A stretch of 35,529 bases of DNA from Nitrosomonas sp. Lineage in GTDB: Bacteria; Pseudomonadota; Gammaproteobacteria; Burkholderiales; Nitrosomonadaceae. Where the stretch lies: positions 1 to 35,529 of the forward strand of contig JAGOKN010000014.1 of assembly GCA_017994575.1 (NCBI GenBank), read 5' to 3'. The position numbers and the translations under genes were made by a program. Shown piece after piece: positions 1-8,372 of the stretch (position 1 is the first letter of the stretch; each line of letters opens with the position of its first letter). The notes beneath the pieces are model-generated. The model ran no database searches and had not been told where the DNA came from. It was given only the letters and a program-made list of their open reading frames with translations.

Positions 1-52
1 CGCTGGTTTGCCATGCTTCGATATGAATTCGTCGTGCTTCTGATGATGACAT
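1..52 (-). CDS. Start of a probable IS66 TnpA-type accessory ORF (partial)
   Basis: Only 17 codons are visible before the window edge. The ATG (complement of 50-52) is preceded four bases upstream by a GGAGG ribosome site. The peptide begins MSSSEARRIHIEAWQTS. The segment IEAWQTS resembles the start of IS66 TnpA-type helix-turn-helix proteins, which typically read IxAWQxSGLSQ. The position just inside an IS66-like terminus supports this. The visible part is too short to exclude another IS-encoded product. Confidence 0.45.
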   Translation of the reverse strand, partial: MSSSEARRIHIEAWQTS

Positions 53-126
53 CGTTCCTCCTTGTAAAAGGCTTGAGGATAGCGATGATGTATCAGGGTG
101 TTAATGTGGAAGGGTTAGAGGCTTAC
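1..126 (-). mobile_element. Left end of an IS66-like insertion sequence (partial)
   Basis: Read on the minus strand, the encapsulated-ferritin reading frame stops matching at position 127 and is followed by GTAAGC (positions 126 to 121), the kind of terminus seen on IS66-family elements. About 75 bases further inside lies a strong ribosome site (GGAGG, 61-57) and an ATG opening a reading frame that leaves the window. The order terminus, leader, first accessory ORF is the IS66 layout. The other end and the 8-bp target duplication expected for IS66 are outside the window, so the family call rests on the terminus and the short ORF start. Confidence 0.55.
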
Positions 127-253
127 CATCAACTCTTTGGTTGTACCAGTCGACTGCTTCAAGTTCTTCCATGAGTGATGTGATAGCTCTGTGCATGTCT
201 CTCGTTTCATTAGTAAGTTCATCTATTGGTTCGTGATAGCCTTCATTAGACAT
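127..253 (-). pseudogene. Encapsulated ferritin-like protein, 5' fragment cut by an IS
   Basis: The frame from ATG 253 encodes 42 residues that match the N-terminus and first long helix of encapsulated ferritins (EncFtn), the iron-oxidising cargo of encapsulin nanocompartments. The diagnostic stretch is HRAITSLMEELEAVDWYNQR at residues 21-40. Intact members run to roughly 100 residues or more and place further di-iron ligands on a second helix in a DEEKEH-type motif, then end in an encapsulin-targeting tail. Here homology ends at codon 42, exactly where an IS66-like terminus begins, and the frame closes at 101-103 after a non-homologous GKPLTLPH tail. One glutamate site (EEL) survives but the second helix and targeting peptide are absent. 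The longer frame from 325 adds 24 residues that do not look like the family. The gene is almost certainly inactive. No encapsulin shell gene is in the window. Confidence 0.7.
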
Positions 254-586
254 TTTTATTTTCTCGATAAATTGTGATGGGGTTGTGAAGGATAACGAAT
301 AGTGGTTATCTGTCGCTCTCCCCAAACTTGTTAAACCCGCGACCTTATTGGCAGCGGATAAACCTCATTGTACTGAACCATCGGAGAACGGAATCTATGG
401 GGATTATAAGGTTTTGAAGTGTGGCGTCAACTCAATGTCATGAGAGCAAGTAGCCCGGTTAAGCTTGTGCCATCGGGGTCCATAATCAAGAATATTATTC
501 TTACCTATGCTGATACCAACTGTCATTGGTTGTACCCTCGCTTTATTGACGATCTTGATAGTCATTTTCGTTCGCGTAGAAGCTTA
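254..586. other. Non-coding stretch between two gene remnants
   Basis: This stretch holds the upstream region of the broken ferritin gene and the DNA downstream of the purC fragment. A 53-codon frame exists on the minus strand (565 to 404), beginning MTIKIVNKAR, but it has no clear ribosome site and I recognise no family. Plus-strand frames here run on into the antisense of the purC fragment and are not credible genes. I see no convincing promoter or terminator. Confidence 0.4.
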
Positions 587-769
587 TCATGCCAACAACC
601 TCAATGCTTCTTGGTATTTTTCTACCGTCACACGCAAAATATCTTCCGGCAATTCAGGCACCGGAGCCTTTTTGTTCCAAGCCTGTTTTTCTAGCCAGTA
701 ACGTACAAACTGTTTATCGAAACTGAATGGGTTCTGCCCTGCCCTATACTGATCGGCACGCCAGAAGCT
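587..769 (-). pseudogene. purC: purC 3' fragment (SAICAR synthetase C-terminus)
   Basis: On the minus strand this stretch encodes about 59 residues ending at a TGA (589-587). They match the C-terminal part of phosphoribosylaminoimidazole-succinocarboxamide synthase, the purine-biosynthesis enzyme. Recognisable pieces are [20 protein letters not shown], then VRYWLE and a PELPEDI segment, ending in a KYQEAL helix. Homology begins at about position 766. Upstream of it, where the catalytic body should be, the sequence becomes an IS5-family transposase fragment on the opposite strand. A TGA lies in the minus-strand frame a few codons before the homology starts. Intact PurC proteins are about 240-300 residues, so this is a remnant and a functional purC must be elsewhere if the cell makes purines. 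Confidence 0.75.
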
Positions 770-770
770 G

Positions 771-986
771 GCGAATCAATTGATCAGCAAAAAACGCTAC
801 ATTGTCGAACAGTGTTTCGGCACAATTAAACGCTTATTCAGAATGGGACGCGCCAGCTACTTCGGTACCGTAAAAGTCAACGCCCAAGTCATACTGAAAA
901 GTATCTGCATGAATCTGAAAAAAGCAGCCAACAAAATCTTCGTAGATCAACCATTAAGGGGAGCAATCCGTCCAAATGTTACGTAA
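771..986 (+). pseudogene. IS5-family transposase, C-terminal fragment
   Basis: The frame reads [20 protein letters not shown] and continues with RLFRMGRASYFGT to a stop at 984-986. This is the C-terminal end of a DDE transposase of the IS5 family, containing the YIVEQCFGTIKR signature whose Glu (IVEQ) is the expected last catalytic acid. Only about 70 codons remain of a protein normally near 300 or more; the N-terminal DDE region is missing and the fragment begins at the purC junction. A start at TTG 780 is possible but not meaningful. No flanking inverted repeat could be assigned, so the element's boundaries are unknown. It cannot be an active transposase. Confidence 0.7.
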
Positions 987-1139
987 GGGGGGAAAACTCC
1001 CCTAAAAAAGGAGAAAAACTTCACTTTCTACCAAAATGACGTGCAATCAGCATCATTTGGAAATTTTTCTCTGTCACTACAGTTAAATTCTCACGGTTGT
1101 ACAGAGGTCTTTACAGTGGAGTTGTTGTGCGCAACATGA

Positions 1140-1520
1140 CTATTGCATTGAGTGCAGACCAATCATATTGCCTTCAGTATCAGTGATTAGGGCGATAAAG
1201 CCGTATTGACCTATGGACATTTTTGCACGCATGATTTGCCCTCCTGAAGAGACTGCGCGAGCTGCTTCAACGGCACAATCAGCGCAGGTAAAATAAACCA
1301 ATACGCTATTTCCACCTGATGGGCCACCTTCCATTTTGACCAAAGCCCCAGATGTGCCTGCTTGATCGGCGATCATGGGGAAGCTCCACAGCTCTATATT
1401 CATTTCCATCGGGCTGTTTAAGCGTTCCAGTTTAACCTCAAATACAGATTCATAGAAGCGTTTAGCCCGATCCATATCTTGTACATAAATTTCAAACCAT
1501 CCAACAGGATTATGATTCAT
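1140..1520 (-). CDS. VOC-family (glyoxalase/bleomycin-resistance fold) protein
   Basis: This 126-residue protein is a single VOC domain, the usual length for the short members. It opens with NPVGWFEIYVQDMDRAKRFY, typical of the first beta-alpha unit (compare NPVGWFEIPVxDMxRAxxFY), and ends with DTEGNMIGLHS, the closing strand that often carries a metal-binding Glu or His. A strong ribosome site (AGGAGG) sits just upstream of the ATG. Family members include glyoxalases, dioxygenases and antibiotic-binding proteins. The substrate cannot be deduced from sequence alone, and a soluble cytoplasmic location is expected. It stands alone: the nearest upstream gene is on the other strand and downstream are transposon remnants. 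Family is certain, function unknown. Confidence 0.85.
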   Translation of the reverse strand: MNHNPVGWFEIYVQDMDRAKRFYESVFEVKLERLNSPMEMNIELWSFPMIADQAGTSGALVKMEGGPSGGNSVLVYFTCADCAVEAARAVSSGGQIMRAKMSIGQYGFIALITDTEGNMIGLHSMQ

Positions 1521-1777
1521 GAGATCCTCCTAAAATGCGGTCATTGATTCAATGGAGGTTTTATCATGATTGTGGTGATGGCAGGAATTTTATTTCGTTT
1601 AGTCTGGTCTGTGAAAAGCCTTTGCTGATTAGATTAAACGAGATTTCTTGGCGCTATTGATCAAGTTATTGGTCTTCGCGCCGAAACCGCACAGGTGGTT
1701 ATAAAGCCTTATCGATGTGAAATAAGCGTATTTTGCTTTGGACATTCCCGATAGCCGTCAACCGAAATGATTAACAC

Positions 1778-2161
1778 ATGCTGTGGATAATGAATCCAAT
1801 GGAAGAGCCAATAGATTTCACCGAACTGAGAAAGGTATTTCCGGATGGTGCGGTACAAACTCAGGTATTGCTGGATTTTCGTTCATATATCCGTACCGAT
1901 CATGTCAAATTGATCGAGATGCTGGAAAAGAATGATGCCAGCCAAGTCGAGCGCACTGCTCATCGCATGAATGGCTCCAGCTTGATGGTTGGAGCCAAGC
2001 ATTTAGCAAAAGCATGCGCGGCTATTGAACAATCCGCCCGAAGAAAGGATATGGCGGGTGTAAAAGTCGTCATGACATCACTGGACGAAGCGATCAGGCA
2101 GCTTGAGAATTTCCTATCACCGCTGGAAGCGAAGCATCAATCTCCCATTGACCAAAAATGA
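1778..2161 (+). CDS. Free-standing HPt (histidine phosphotransfer) protein
   Basis: This 127-residue all-helical protein fits a stand-alone HPt domain, which shuttles phosphate between the receiver of a hybrid kinase and a terminal response regulator. The key motif is HRMNGSS at residues 62-68, matching the canonical HxxKGSS with His62 as the phospho-acceptor; the usual Lys is replaced by Asn, a tolerated variant. The next helix (GAKHLAKACAAIEQ) matches the family. The start is uncertain: ATGs at 1778, 1790 and 1799 are in frame and none has a strong ribosome site. The gene ends 33 bases from the convergent glgP gene. No kinase is adjacent. The hybrid kinase at 9822, whose receiver lacks an attached HPt, is a possible but unproven partner. 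Confidence 0.85.
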   Translation: MLWIMNPMEEPIDFTELRKVFPDGAVQTQVLLDFRSYIRTDHVKLIEMLEKNDASQVERTAHRMNGSSLMVGAKHLAKACAAIEQSARRKDMAGVKVVMTSLDEAIRQLENFLSPLEAKHQSPIDQK

Positions 2162-2194
2162 TCAGCTTTTATCCAGAGTGCGCCTGGTTTTGCC

Positions 2195-4750
2195 TTATAG
2201 CCAAACCATCATGCCCATTTCCAAGGGATGAGTCAGTAGCGAATGATAAGGGTAGATGCGAATAAAATATTCCTGCTTACCGCATAATTCCGGTGTCAGC
2301 TTGAGTTCAAACAGATGTTCATCACCTTCTCTGATGCCAGTAAACTCAAAACTGAAATGTTTGAAATTACATAGTCTGGTTTTGCTGAATTGGCGGCAGA
2401 TCAGGAGTTCAACAATCACATCCTGCGGTTCTAAATTGTTTAGCTTGGCAGCGACCTTAAAATTTAAAGCTTCACTGAAATGAATGCGATCGCATGGTGT
2501 ATCCAATCGGCGTAATGCGATGCCTTGCCATGCATTGCGTATCTTAGTTTTCCATGCGGCAATTTTCTTTGCGCCATCAAAGTCATTGTCAGCATATATC
2601 ATGCCTTTCTGGCTGGCAGGTAGATAGAATTTTTTTACGTATTCATCCACCATGCGGGTTGAGCTATAGCGTGGCAATAGCGTGATCATAGAATGTTTGG
2701 CCATTTTGACCCATTCCGGTGAGTAGCCGAGTTTGCCATAGTTGTAATAAAGCGGAACGACTTGGTCTTGCAGGATTTCGTAGAAAGCCCGGCTTTCTTC
2801 TTTATCGCGTAGCGCACCTTCCATATTTTCTGGTCCCGGCTTGATGGCCCAACCATTTTTGCCATCGTAGCCTTCCCCCCACCAGCCATCCAGCACGCTT
2901 AAGTTGATTGCGCCATTGATACCGGCTTTCATACCTGATGTGCCACTGGCTTCCAGCGGATAAATTGGGTTGTTGAGCCACACATCCACGCCGGCAACCA
3001 AACGCCGGGCGAGCCGTAGATCGTAACCTTCAATCAATAGCAAGCGCCCTTCAAATTCAGACAGGCGTGAGATTTCACTGATGCGTCGAATTAAATCTTG
3101 ACCGGGTACATCAGCCGGATGGGCTTTGCCGGCGAAGATTAATAGCACGGGACGATCTTGATCGAGAATGATTTTGCGCAACCAATCCAGATTCTCAAAT
3201 AACAATGCTGCACGTTTATAGGTGGCGAAGCGGCGCGCAAAACCTAAAGTCAGGATATTCGGATTGATGGGGTCGATGAACTTCAGTAATCGGTCAAGAT
3301 GAGCTTCGGAGCCATGATTGCGGGTGTTTTGTTCCGTAATGCGCGAGCGTATGCCATAAAACATTTGAGATTTTAAGGATTGACGCACACTCCAGAACAA
3401 ATGATCGGGTATTTTGTTGATGCGTGTCCAGAATTCCGTGTCGCGCATTTTACTGCGCCATTCATGACCGAGGTATCGGTCAAACAGATCAGACCATTCT
3501 TGCGCGAGAAAAGTAGGTACATGGACGCCATTGGTAATGTAGCTCATCGGATTTTCTTCCGGCTCGATCTGGGGCCACAAATCGCGACAAATATTTGCAG
3601 AAACGTTACCATGGATTTTGCTGACACCATTGTGCGTGCGTGAGCCATGAATCGCCAGCGCGGTCATATTAAAATCCGAGCTCTCGGCGACGTGACCGAG
3701 CGCCATAAATTTCTCGCGGGTAATATGCAAGCCTTGATAGAAGCGCTCAAAATAGGTTTGCATCATGTCGGCGCTGAAATAATCATGCCCGGCGGGCACT
3801 GCAGTGTGGGTCGTGAAAACCGTATTGACGGCTACGCTTTCGAGAGCGCTGGCAAAATCAAGCCCTTGCTGCACCAGATTGTGAATGCGCTCAAGAATCA
3901 TGAAGGCCGCATGGCCTTCGTTGATGTGCCATATGGTTGGTTTGATGCCCAGCGCCTGCAACGCGCGCACACCGCCCATGCCTAATATGATTTCTTGTTC
4001 AATGCGCATGACTCTGTCGCCACCATACAAGTTGTGCGTGATATAACGGTCCTGCGGGGAGTTTTCCGGTAAGTCGGTGTCCAGTAGATAAAGAGTGACG
4101 TGTCCGATTTTTGCTTGCCATACTTTCACTACCACGTTGCGCTGTGGCAACGACACTTCAATGTGTACACTCGAACCGTCTTCATGCAATACTGGCGTAA
4201 CCGGAAGATCTTCAAAGTCCGCAATGGTATAGGTGACTTGTTGATTGCCAAGAGTGTCGATGGTTTGAGAGAAATAACCTTGTCGGTAGAGCAAGCCAAT
4301 GGCTACGAATGGCAAATGCAGATCGCTGGCCGATTTGCAGTGATCTCCTGCCAGGATGCCCAGTCCACCGGAATAAATCGGTAAGCTTTCGTGAAAGCCA
4401 AACTCAAAACAAAAATAGGCAATCTGGTCTCGTGGTTGAAGTCCGGCAATATTGTCCTGGGATGAAAATTCATAATGATAGGAATCATAAGTGGACAGAA
4501 TGCTATTGTAAGTAGCGAGAAAAACGCGATCTTCGGTTGCTTTCAGCAGTGTGGATTCATCGACGCGCTTGAGAAATGCCTTGGGATTATGTCCTACCGC
4601 TTCCCAAAGATAAGGATCAAGTCGGGAGAATAATGTGCGTGTCGCGCGATCCCAGCTATACCATAAGTTGTTGGCGAGTTCTTCCAGTCGCTTCAGGCGT
4701 GCGGGTATTTTAGGATTGACGGTAATGGTGAAAGCAGTTCTCGAAAACAT
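2195..4750 (-). CDS. glgP: Glycogen/alpha-glucan phosphorylase
   Basis: This 851-residue enzyme removes glucose units from glycogen or other alpha-1,4-glucans as glucose-1-phosphate, using pyridoxal phosphate. The N-terminus (PARLKRLEELANNLWYSWD) is the DUF3417 domain that marks the alpha-glucan phosphorylase branch of glycosyltransferase family 35. Central motifs include QIAYFCFEFGFHESLPIYSG and WHINEGHAAF. The PLP site EASGTSGMKAG places the cofactor lysine at about residue 608. Length is full for this branch. The ATG is preceded by GGAGAG at proper spacing. It lies upstream of nothing on its strand; glucokinase is 123 bases upstream and in the same direction, so the two may be co-transcribed and both feed sugar phosphates into central metabolism. 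Confidence 0.95.
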   Translation of the reverse strand: MFSRTAFTITVNPKIPARLKRLEELANNLWYSWDRATRTLFSRLDPYLWEAVGHNPKAFLKRVDESTLLKATEDRVFLATYNSILSTYDSYHYEFSSQDNIAGLQPRDQIAYFCFEFGFHESLPIYSGGLGILAGDHCKSASDLHLPFVAIGLLYRQGYFSQTIDTLGNQQVTYTIADFEDLPVTPVLHEDGSSVHIEVSLPQRNVVVKVWQAKIGHVTLYLLDTDLPENSPQDRYITHNLYGGDRVMRIEQEIILGMGGVRALQALGIKPTIWHINEGHAAFMILERIHNLVQQGLDFASALESVAVNTVFTTHTAVPAGHDYFSADMMQTYFERFYQGLHITREKFMALGHVAESSDFNMTALAIHGSRTHNGVSKIHGNVSANICRDLWPQIEPEENPMSYITNGVHVPTFLAQEWSDLFDRYLGHEWRSKMRDTEFWTRINKIPDHLFWSVRQSLKSQMFYGIRSRITEQNTRNHGSEAHLDRLLKFIDPINPNILTLGFARRFATYKRAALLFENLDWLRKIILDQDRPVLLIFAGKAHPADVPGQDLIRRISEISRLSEFEGRLLLIEGYDLRLARRLVAGVDVWLNNPIYPLEASGTSGMKAGINGAINLSVLDGWWGEGYDGKNGWAIKPGPENMEGALRDKEESRAFYEILQDQVVPLYYNYGKLGYSPEWVKMAKHSMITLLPRYSSTRMVDEYVKKFYLPASQKGMIYADNDFDGAKKIAAWKTKIRNAWQGIALRRLDTPCDRIHFSEALNFKVAAKLNNLEPQDVIVELLICRQFSKTRLCNFKHFSFEFTGIREGDEHLFELKLTPELCGKQEYFIRIYPYHSLLTHPLEMGMMVWL

Positions 4751-4873
4751 GAAGACTCTCCTTAGTGAGAATTATTTTTGTAAGCGTATACTTAGTTCAG
4801 CGGATTAATCCATAGAACACAGCAACAGACATCGAATAACAAGACAAATCTTGTGACAAGTTCGATCAAACGC

Positions 4874-5881
4874 TCAATTTTGAGCAATTAATAAATGGTG
4901 CGCTTTTCTTTTAGCCCCCAGTAAACCAACATTGGGATTGATGATGACATGCACTGGAATTTCGCTCATCATGGCAGAAAATCGTCCTTTATCACAAAAT
5001 GCCTGTACAAAACTACCTGAGCTGAGTGATTGAATGATTTTAGGAGCAATACCGCCCGCAATATATACGCCACCCCGGCATAATCCGGCAAGCGCCAGAT
5101 TGCCGGCATAAGCGCCATAAATTTCGATAAATAAATTCAATGTCTTGATGGCAATCGGATGCTTATGGGTGAGCGCAAGAGCCGTGATGGTGGCGCCACT
5201 ATCTTCTGCTAGCTCTAGCTGTGTCAGACCTGGAAAGGCCGCCAGGTTCATTTGCAGGAAATGGAAAATATTGGTTAATCCGGGACCGGATAGCAGACGT
5301 TCCACTGAGACATGACCAAATTTTTGCTGCAGTGCTTCGAATAAGCTGATTTGCAGGACGTTAGTCGGCGCGAAATCCATATGGCCTGCTTCGGTTGATA
5401 AGGGAACGTAGCGATCTCCCTGCCAGGTGAGCCATGCCACGCCCATGCCCGTGCCTGCTCCCAGCACAACGCGCATGGATTGTGCTTGTGCTTTCCCAGC
5501 TTGCAGCGTGATCAGATCAACAGGCGATAACATTTCAACCGCTAATGCAACGGCCTCAAAATCATTGATGAGCTGCACGGTAGGTATTGAAAAGGTATCT
5601 GCAATCTGGGCGCTGTTGATTTGCCAGGATAGATTGGTCAATTGCACTTGCTGTTCGGTGATGGGACCCGCGACTGCAAAGCAGGCCGCTAACGAGGAAT
5701 TGGATGACTCTGTTGTGCCAGCCTGATGCAGGAACTCTCCGAGTAAGTCGGAAAAAGTCATGTAGGCACTGCTGTCATAGCGCTGGGTGAATTGTTCATG
5801 CACGTGCCCATCGACTAATTCACCCAATTGTAAAATAGTCTTGGTGCCGCCGATGTCGCCATAAATGAGTCGCTTGTTCAT
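4874..5881 (-). CDS. glk: Glucokinase
   Basis: This 335-residue protein is a bacterial glucokinase of the E. coli Glk type, phosphorylating glucose to glucose-6-phosphate with ATP. The N-terminal phosphate-binding loop reads GDIGGTKT (residues 8-15). LINDFEA at residues 104-110 supplies the catalytic aspartate, Asp107. GAGTGMGVAWL is the second adenosine-site loop and a late GGVYIAGGIAPKI segment closes the ATP pocket. Length is normal (about 320-340). The ATG at 5881 has only a weak ribosome site. The gene precedes glgP on the same strand with a 123-base gap, suggesting a shared glycogen/glucose function. It is divergent from the ATPase gene at 6126. Confidence 0.93.
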   Translation of the reverse strand: MNKRLIYGDIGGTKTILQLGELVDGHVHEQFTQRYDSSAYMTFSDLLGEFLHQAGTTESSNSSLAACFAVAGPITEQQVQLTNLSWQINSAQIADTFSIPTVQLINDFEAVALAVEMLSPVDLITLQAGKAQAQSMRVVLGAGTGMGVAWLTWQGDRYVPLSTEAGHMDFAPTNVLQISLFEALQQKFGHVSVERLLSGPGLTNIFHFLQMNLAAFPGLTQLELAEDSGATITALALTHKHPIAIKTLNLFIEIYGAYAGNLALAGLCRGGVYIAGGIAPKIIQSLSSGSFVQAFCDKGRFSAMMSEIPVHVIINPNVGLLGAKRKAHHLLIAQN

Positions 5882-6012
5882 GTATTGATCAGTTCATCAT
5901 TGAATCAGTCAAAATTACGATTAACGGTAATGCCGAGTTCAGATAATCAGAATCTACAAACTCTGCTCCTAGTATACATCGAGTCATCGGTTTCAATTGT
6001 TTTTGCTGTGGT

Positions 6013-6041
6013 TTGACATACAATCGGACATTCAGTACATT
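6013..6041 (+). promoter_or_regulatory. Putative sigma-70 promoter for the HerA-like ATPase gene
   Basis: A perfect -35 box TTGACA (6013-6018) is separated by 17 bases from TACATT (6036-6041), which matches four of six -10 positions. Start of transcription would be near 6048, some 78 bases before the ATG at 6126. This is a match to consensus only. Confidence 0.45.
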
Positions 6042-6081
6042 TTCCCGGATATCGACTAGGAATGTTTTGTCTGTTTCTGAC

Positions 6082-6111
6082 TTGACATGTTTGTAATTGT
6101 TTATTGATGAT
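6082..6111 (+). promoter_or_regulatory. Second putative promoter upstream of the HerA-like ATPase gene
   Basis: A second perfect TTGACA (6082-6087) is followed after 18 bases by GATGAT (6106-6111), four of six matches to the -10 consensus. It would give a short leader close to the ATG at 6126. The -10 is weaker than that of the upstream candidate, so this one is less certain. Confidence 0.3.
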
Positions 6112-6125
6112 TTATTGAGAATCTT

Positions 6126-7655
6126 ATGTCTGAACCATTGATTATCGCTAAAGCCGGCCAATCTGACTTGGCGCTTCTCCCCGCAATGGCTGCCCGTCAT
6201 GGTTGCATTACCGGCGCGACCGGGACTGGCAAAACGGTGACTTTGCAGAAGCTGGCAGAAAGTTTTTCCAGTATCGGTGTGCCGGTATTCATGGCAGATG
6301 TGAAAGGTGACCTAACCGGCATCTGTAAAACGGGATCGTTGTCCGATAAAATAAAAGCACGTATCGACCAGTTAGCATTGGATCTGCCCGCGTGGCAAGG
6401 CTATCCGGTGATATTGTGGGATGTATTGCAGGAGCAGGGTCATCCGCTGCGCGCAACCATTTCTGATCTGGGGCCATTGTTGCTGGCGCGCTTGCTGAAT
6501 CTGAATGAAACCCAGGAAGGTGTGCTGACTTTGGTGTTTAAAGTAGCGGATGATCATGGTTTGTTGTTGCTTGATTTGAAGGATTTGCGGGCGCTGCTGC
6601 AATTTGTCGGCGATCATGCCGATCAATTCAAGACTCAATATGGCAATGTTTCTCCGGCATCCATCGGCGCTATCCAGCGCAGTTTATTGCAGATAGAAAA
6701 GCAGGGTGGAGACAAATTTTTTGGCGAGCCGATGCTGAATATCGAGGATTTGATGCAAACCATCGACGGCAAGGGTGTTATCAATATCCTGGCTGCCGAC
6801 AAACTACTGAATTCGCCCAGACTGTACAGCACCTATTTACTTTGGATGCTGTCCGAGTTGTACGAAAACCTGCCGGAAGTCGGTGATCGTGAACAACCTA
6901 AATTAGTGTTCTTTTTTGATGAAGCGCATTTGTTGTTTAGCATGGCATCATCGGCGCTGTTGGAGAAGATCGAGCAAGTGGTGCGATTGATTCGCTCCAA
7001 AGGCGTAGGGGTTTATTTTGTCACGCAGAATCCTTTTGATATTCCAGAGAAAATATTAACCCAATTGGGGAATCGCATTCAGCATGCGTTGCGGGCATTC
7101 ACACCGCGCGACCAGAAAGCAGTGAATGCGATTGCTGAAACCATGCGCCCCAATCCGAAACTGGATATCAAGCAGGCCATACTTGAGCTGTCAGTGGGTG
7201 AAGCACTGATTTCTTTCCTTGCGCCTGATGGTTCTCCCACGGTGACAGAGCGTGCTTTTGTGCTGCCTCCGGTTAGTCAGATTGGCCCCATTACGCCTGA
7301 TGAGCGCAAACAATTGATGCAGTCTTCCATCGTGGCCGGAGTTTATGAACAGGCCATTGATCGGGAGAGTGCGTTTGAGATGCTGCAAGCAAGGATGGGT
7401 GCTGATAATCCGCAGAGCAGTTTGCCTCAATCCGTTGTGAAGGGCGATCATCCGATCAAACAGATTGGAGAGGGAGTTCTGGGTGAATTGGGCGATTTGC
7501 TGTTTGGCGGCTCAACGGGAGGGAAACGGAATGGTCGTCGCGAGGGAGTGATCGATGCTTTTGCAAAGAGCGCCGCCCGTTCGGTGGGCTCATCCATTGC
7601 GCGCGAAATCACCCGCGGCCTGCTGGGATCTTTGCTTGGTCAAAAGCGCCGCTAG
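6126..7655 (+). CDS. HerA/DUF853-type ATPase (YjgR-like)
   Basis: This 509-residue protein belongs to the DUF853 branch of HerA/FtsK-like P-loop ATPases, of which E. coli YjgR is the usual example; its physiological role is unsettled. The Walker A loop GATGTGKT is at residues 30-37 and the Walker B segment [12 protein letters not shown] carries Asp265 and Glu266. A later [19 protein letters not shown] matches the conserved sensor region, and the C-terminus is basic and Gly/Ser-rich. Length is normal. It stands 36 bases upstream of the DUF4255 gene with no obvious terminator between, so read-through into the injection-system genes is possible. I consider it a chromosomal housekeeping gene; it is not the AAA+ Afp15-type ATPase of these systems. 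Confidence 0.9.
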   Translation: MSEPLIIAKAGQSDLALLPAMAARHGCITGATGTGKTVTLQKLAESFSSIGVPVFMADVKGDLTGICKTGSLSDKIKARIDQLALDLPAWQGYPVILWDVLQEQGHPLRATISDLGPLLLARLLNLNETQEGVLTLVFKVADDHGLLLLDLKDLRALLQFVGDHADQFKTQYGNVSPASIGAIQRSLLQIEKQGGDKFFGEPMLNIEDLMQTIDGKGVINILAADKLLNSPRLYSTYLLWMLSELYENLPEVGDREQPKLVFFFDEAHLLFSMASSALLEKIEQVVRLIRSKGVGVYFVTQNPFDIPEKILTQLGNRIQHALRAFTPRDQKAVNAIAETMRPNPKLDIKQAILELSVGEALISFLAPDGSPTVTERAFVLPPVSQIGPITPDERKQLMQSSIVAGVYEQAIDRESAFEMLQARMGADNPQSSLPQSVVKGDHPIKQIGEGVLGELGDLLFGGSTGGKRNGRREGVIDAFAKSAARSVGSSIAREITRGLLGSLLGQKRR

Positions 7656-7691
7656 TAGGGATGCACTTGAACATCATACCGGATACTACCC

Positions 7692-8261
7692 ATGATTAAT
7701 CTGGCGATACAGTTGCTTGCAGGCCAATTGAATCAATATCTGCGGCGCACCTACAATCTGGGAGAAGACGTAGTGGTGGTATCCAATTTATTGGAAATGG
7801 ATGGAAGCGTTGCCGCGAACGTCAATAACAAGCTGGTTGTTTTTCTGGTGAATATCGAGAAAGACGCCGTTCCTTTCCGGCAAGTGAGCTCGCACGATGT
7901 CGGACGGCGCGAGATGCAGGGTAGCGCACCGTATTACTTCAATTTGTATCTGATGATGACCGCCAATTTTACCGGTAACAGCTACTCGGAAGCGCTGAAA
8001 TTTCTATCCAGCACTATCAGTTTTTTTCAGAAGAACTATGTGATCGATCACCAAACTGCACCGGAAATGGATTCGAGAATCGAGAAGCTGATTCTGGATA
8101 TCGAGAATCTGTCCATTCAGGATCTGAGCAACTTATGGGGTGCTTTAGGTGGAAAATACCTGCCTTCGATTATGTATCGGGTGCGGATGGTGGCTTTCGA
8201 TGCGGAAGACATCACCGGACGTATTCCGCTGGTGAGCGAACCCAAGCCTTCCGTGCGATAG
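7692..8261 (+). CDS. DUF4255 protein, Pvc16/Afp16-like tail terminator (cap)
   Basis: This 189-residue protein carries the DUF4255 domain across most of its length. In Afp/PVC-type particles the homologue (Afp16, Pvc16) sits at the distal end of the tube and sheath and stops elongation. The N-terminus (INLAIQLLAGQLNQYLRR) and the central LVVFLVNIEKD and PYYFNLYLMMTANF segments are typical, as is the late LGGKYLPSIMYRVRMVAF. The ATG at 7692 is 36 bases after the upstream ATPase gene. In many eCIS loci this gene leads or closes the cluster; here it precedes the sheath gene by about 9.3 kb because of the signalling cassette. Assignment to the family is strong, and its terminator role follows from characterised homologues. 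Confidence 0.88.
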   Translation: MINLAIQLLAGQLNQYLRRTYNLGEDVVVVSNLLEMDGSVAANVNNKLVVFLVNIEKDAVPFRQVSSHDVGRREMQGSAPYYFNLYLMMTANFTGNSYSEALKFLSSTISFFQKNYVIDHQTAPEMDSRIEKLILDIENLSIQDLSNLWGALGGKYLPSIMYRVRMVAFDAEDITGRIPLVSEPKPSVR

Positions 8262-8372
8262 CATGCCGTAAAAACGCGAGCGGTTTGCAGGCTGGGTATA
8301 AGGTTCCTAGTGCTGTGATAGCTGAATTGTCAATGTATCCCTGTTGGGAAAAGGTGAAGGGTTAAGCAAACT

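Noticed and set aside
419..701. Plus-strand open frames with hydrophobic stretches
   Set aside because: They run antisense to the purC fragment and the sequence next to it, lack ribosome sites and resemble no family.
992..1010. GC-rich hairpin after the transposase fragment as a terminator
   Set aside because: On the plus strand it is followed by A-rich, not T-rich, sequence; for the minus strand the T-run precedes the stem.
4872..4885. Perfect small palindrome at the 3' end of glk as a terminator
   Set aside because: The stem is only six base pairs and no T-run follows on the glk strand.
5889..6200. Minus-strand open frame of 103 codons
   Set aside because: It overlaps the promoter region and the first 25 codons of the HerA-like ATPase, has no ribosome site and no family resemblance.
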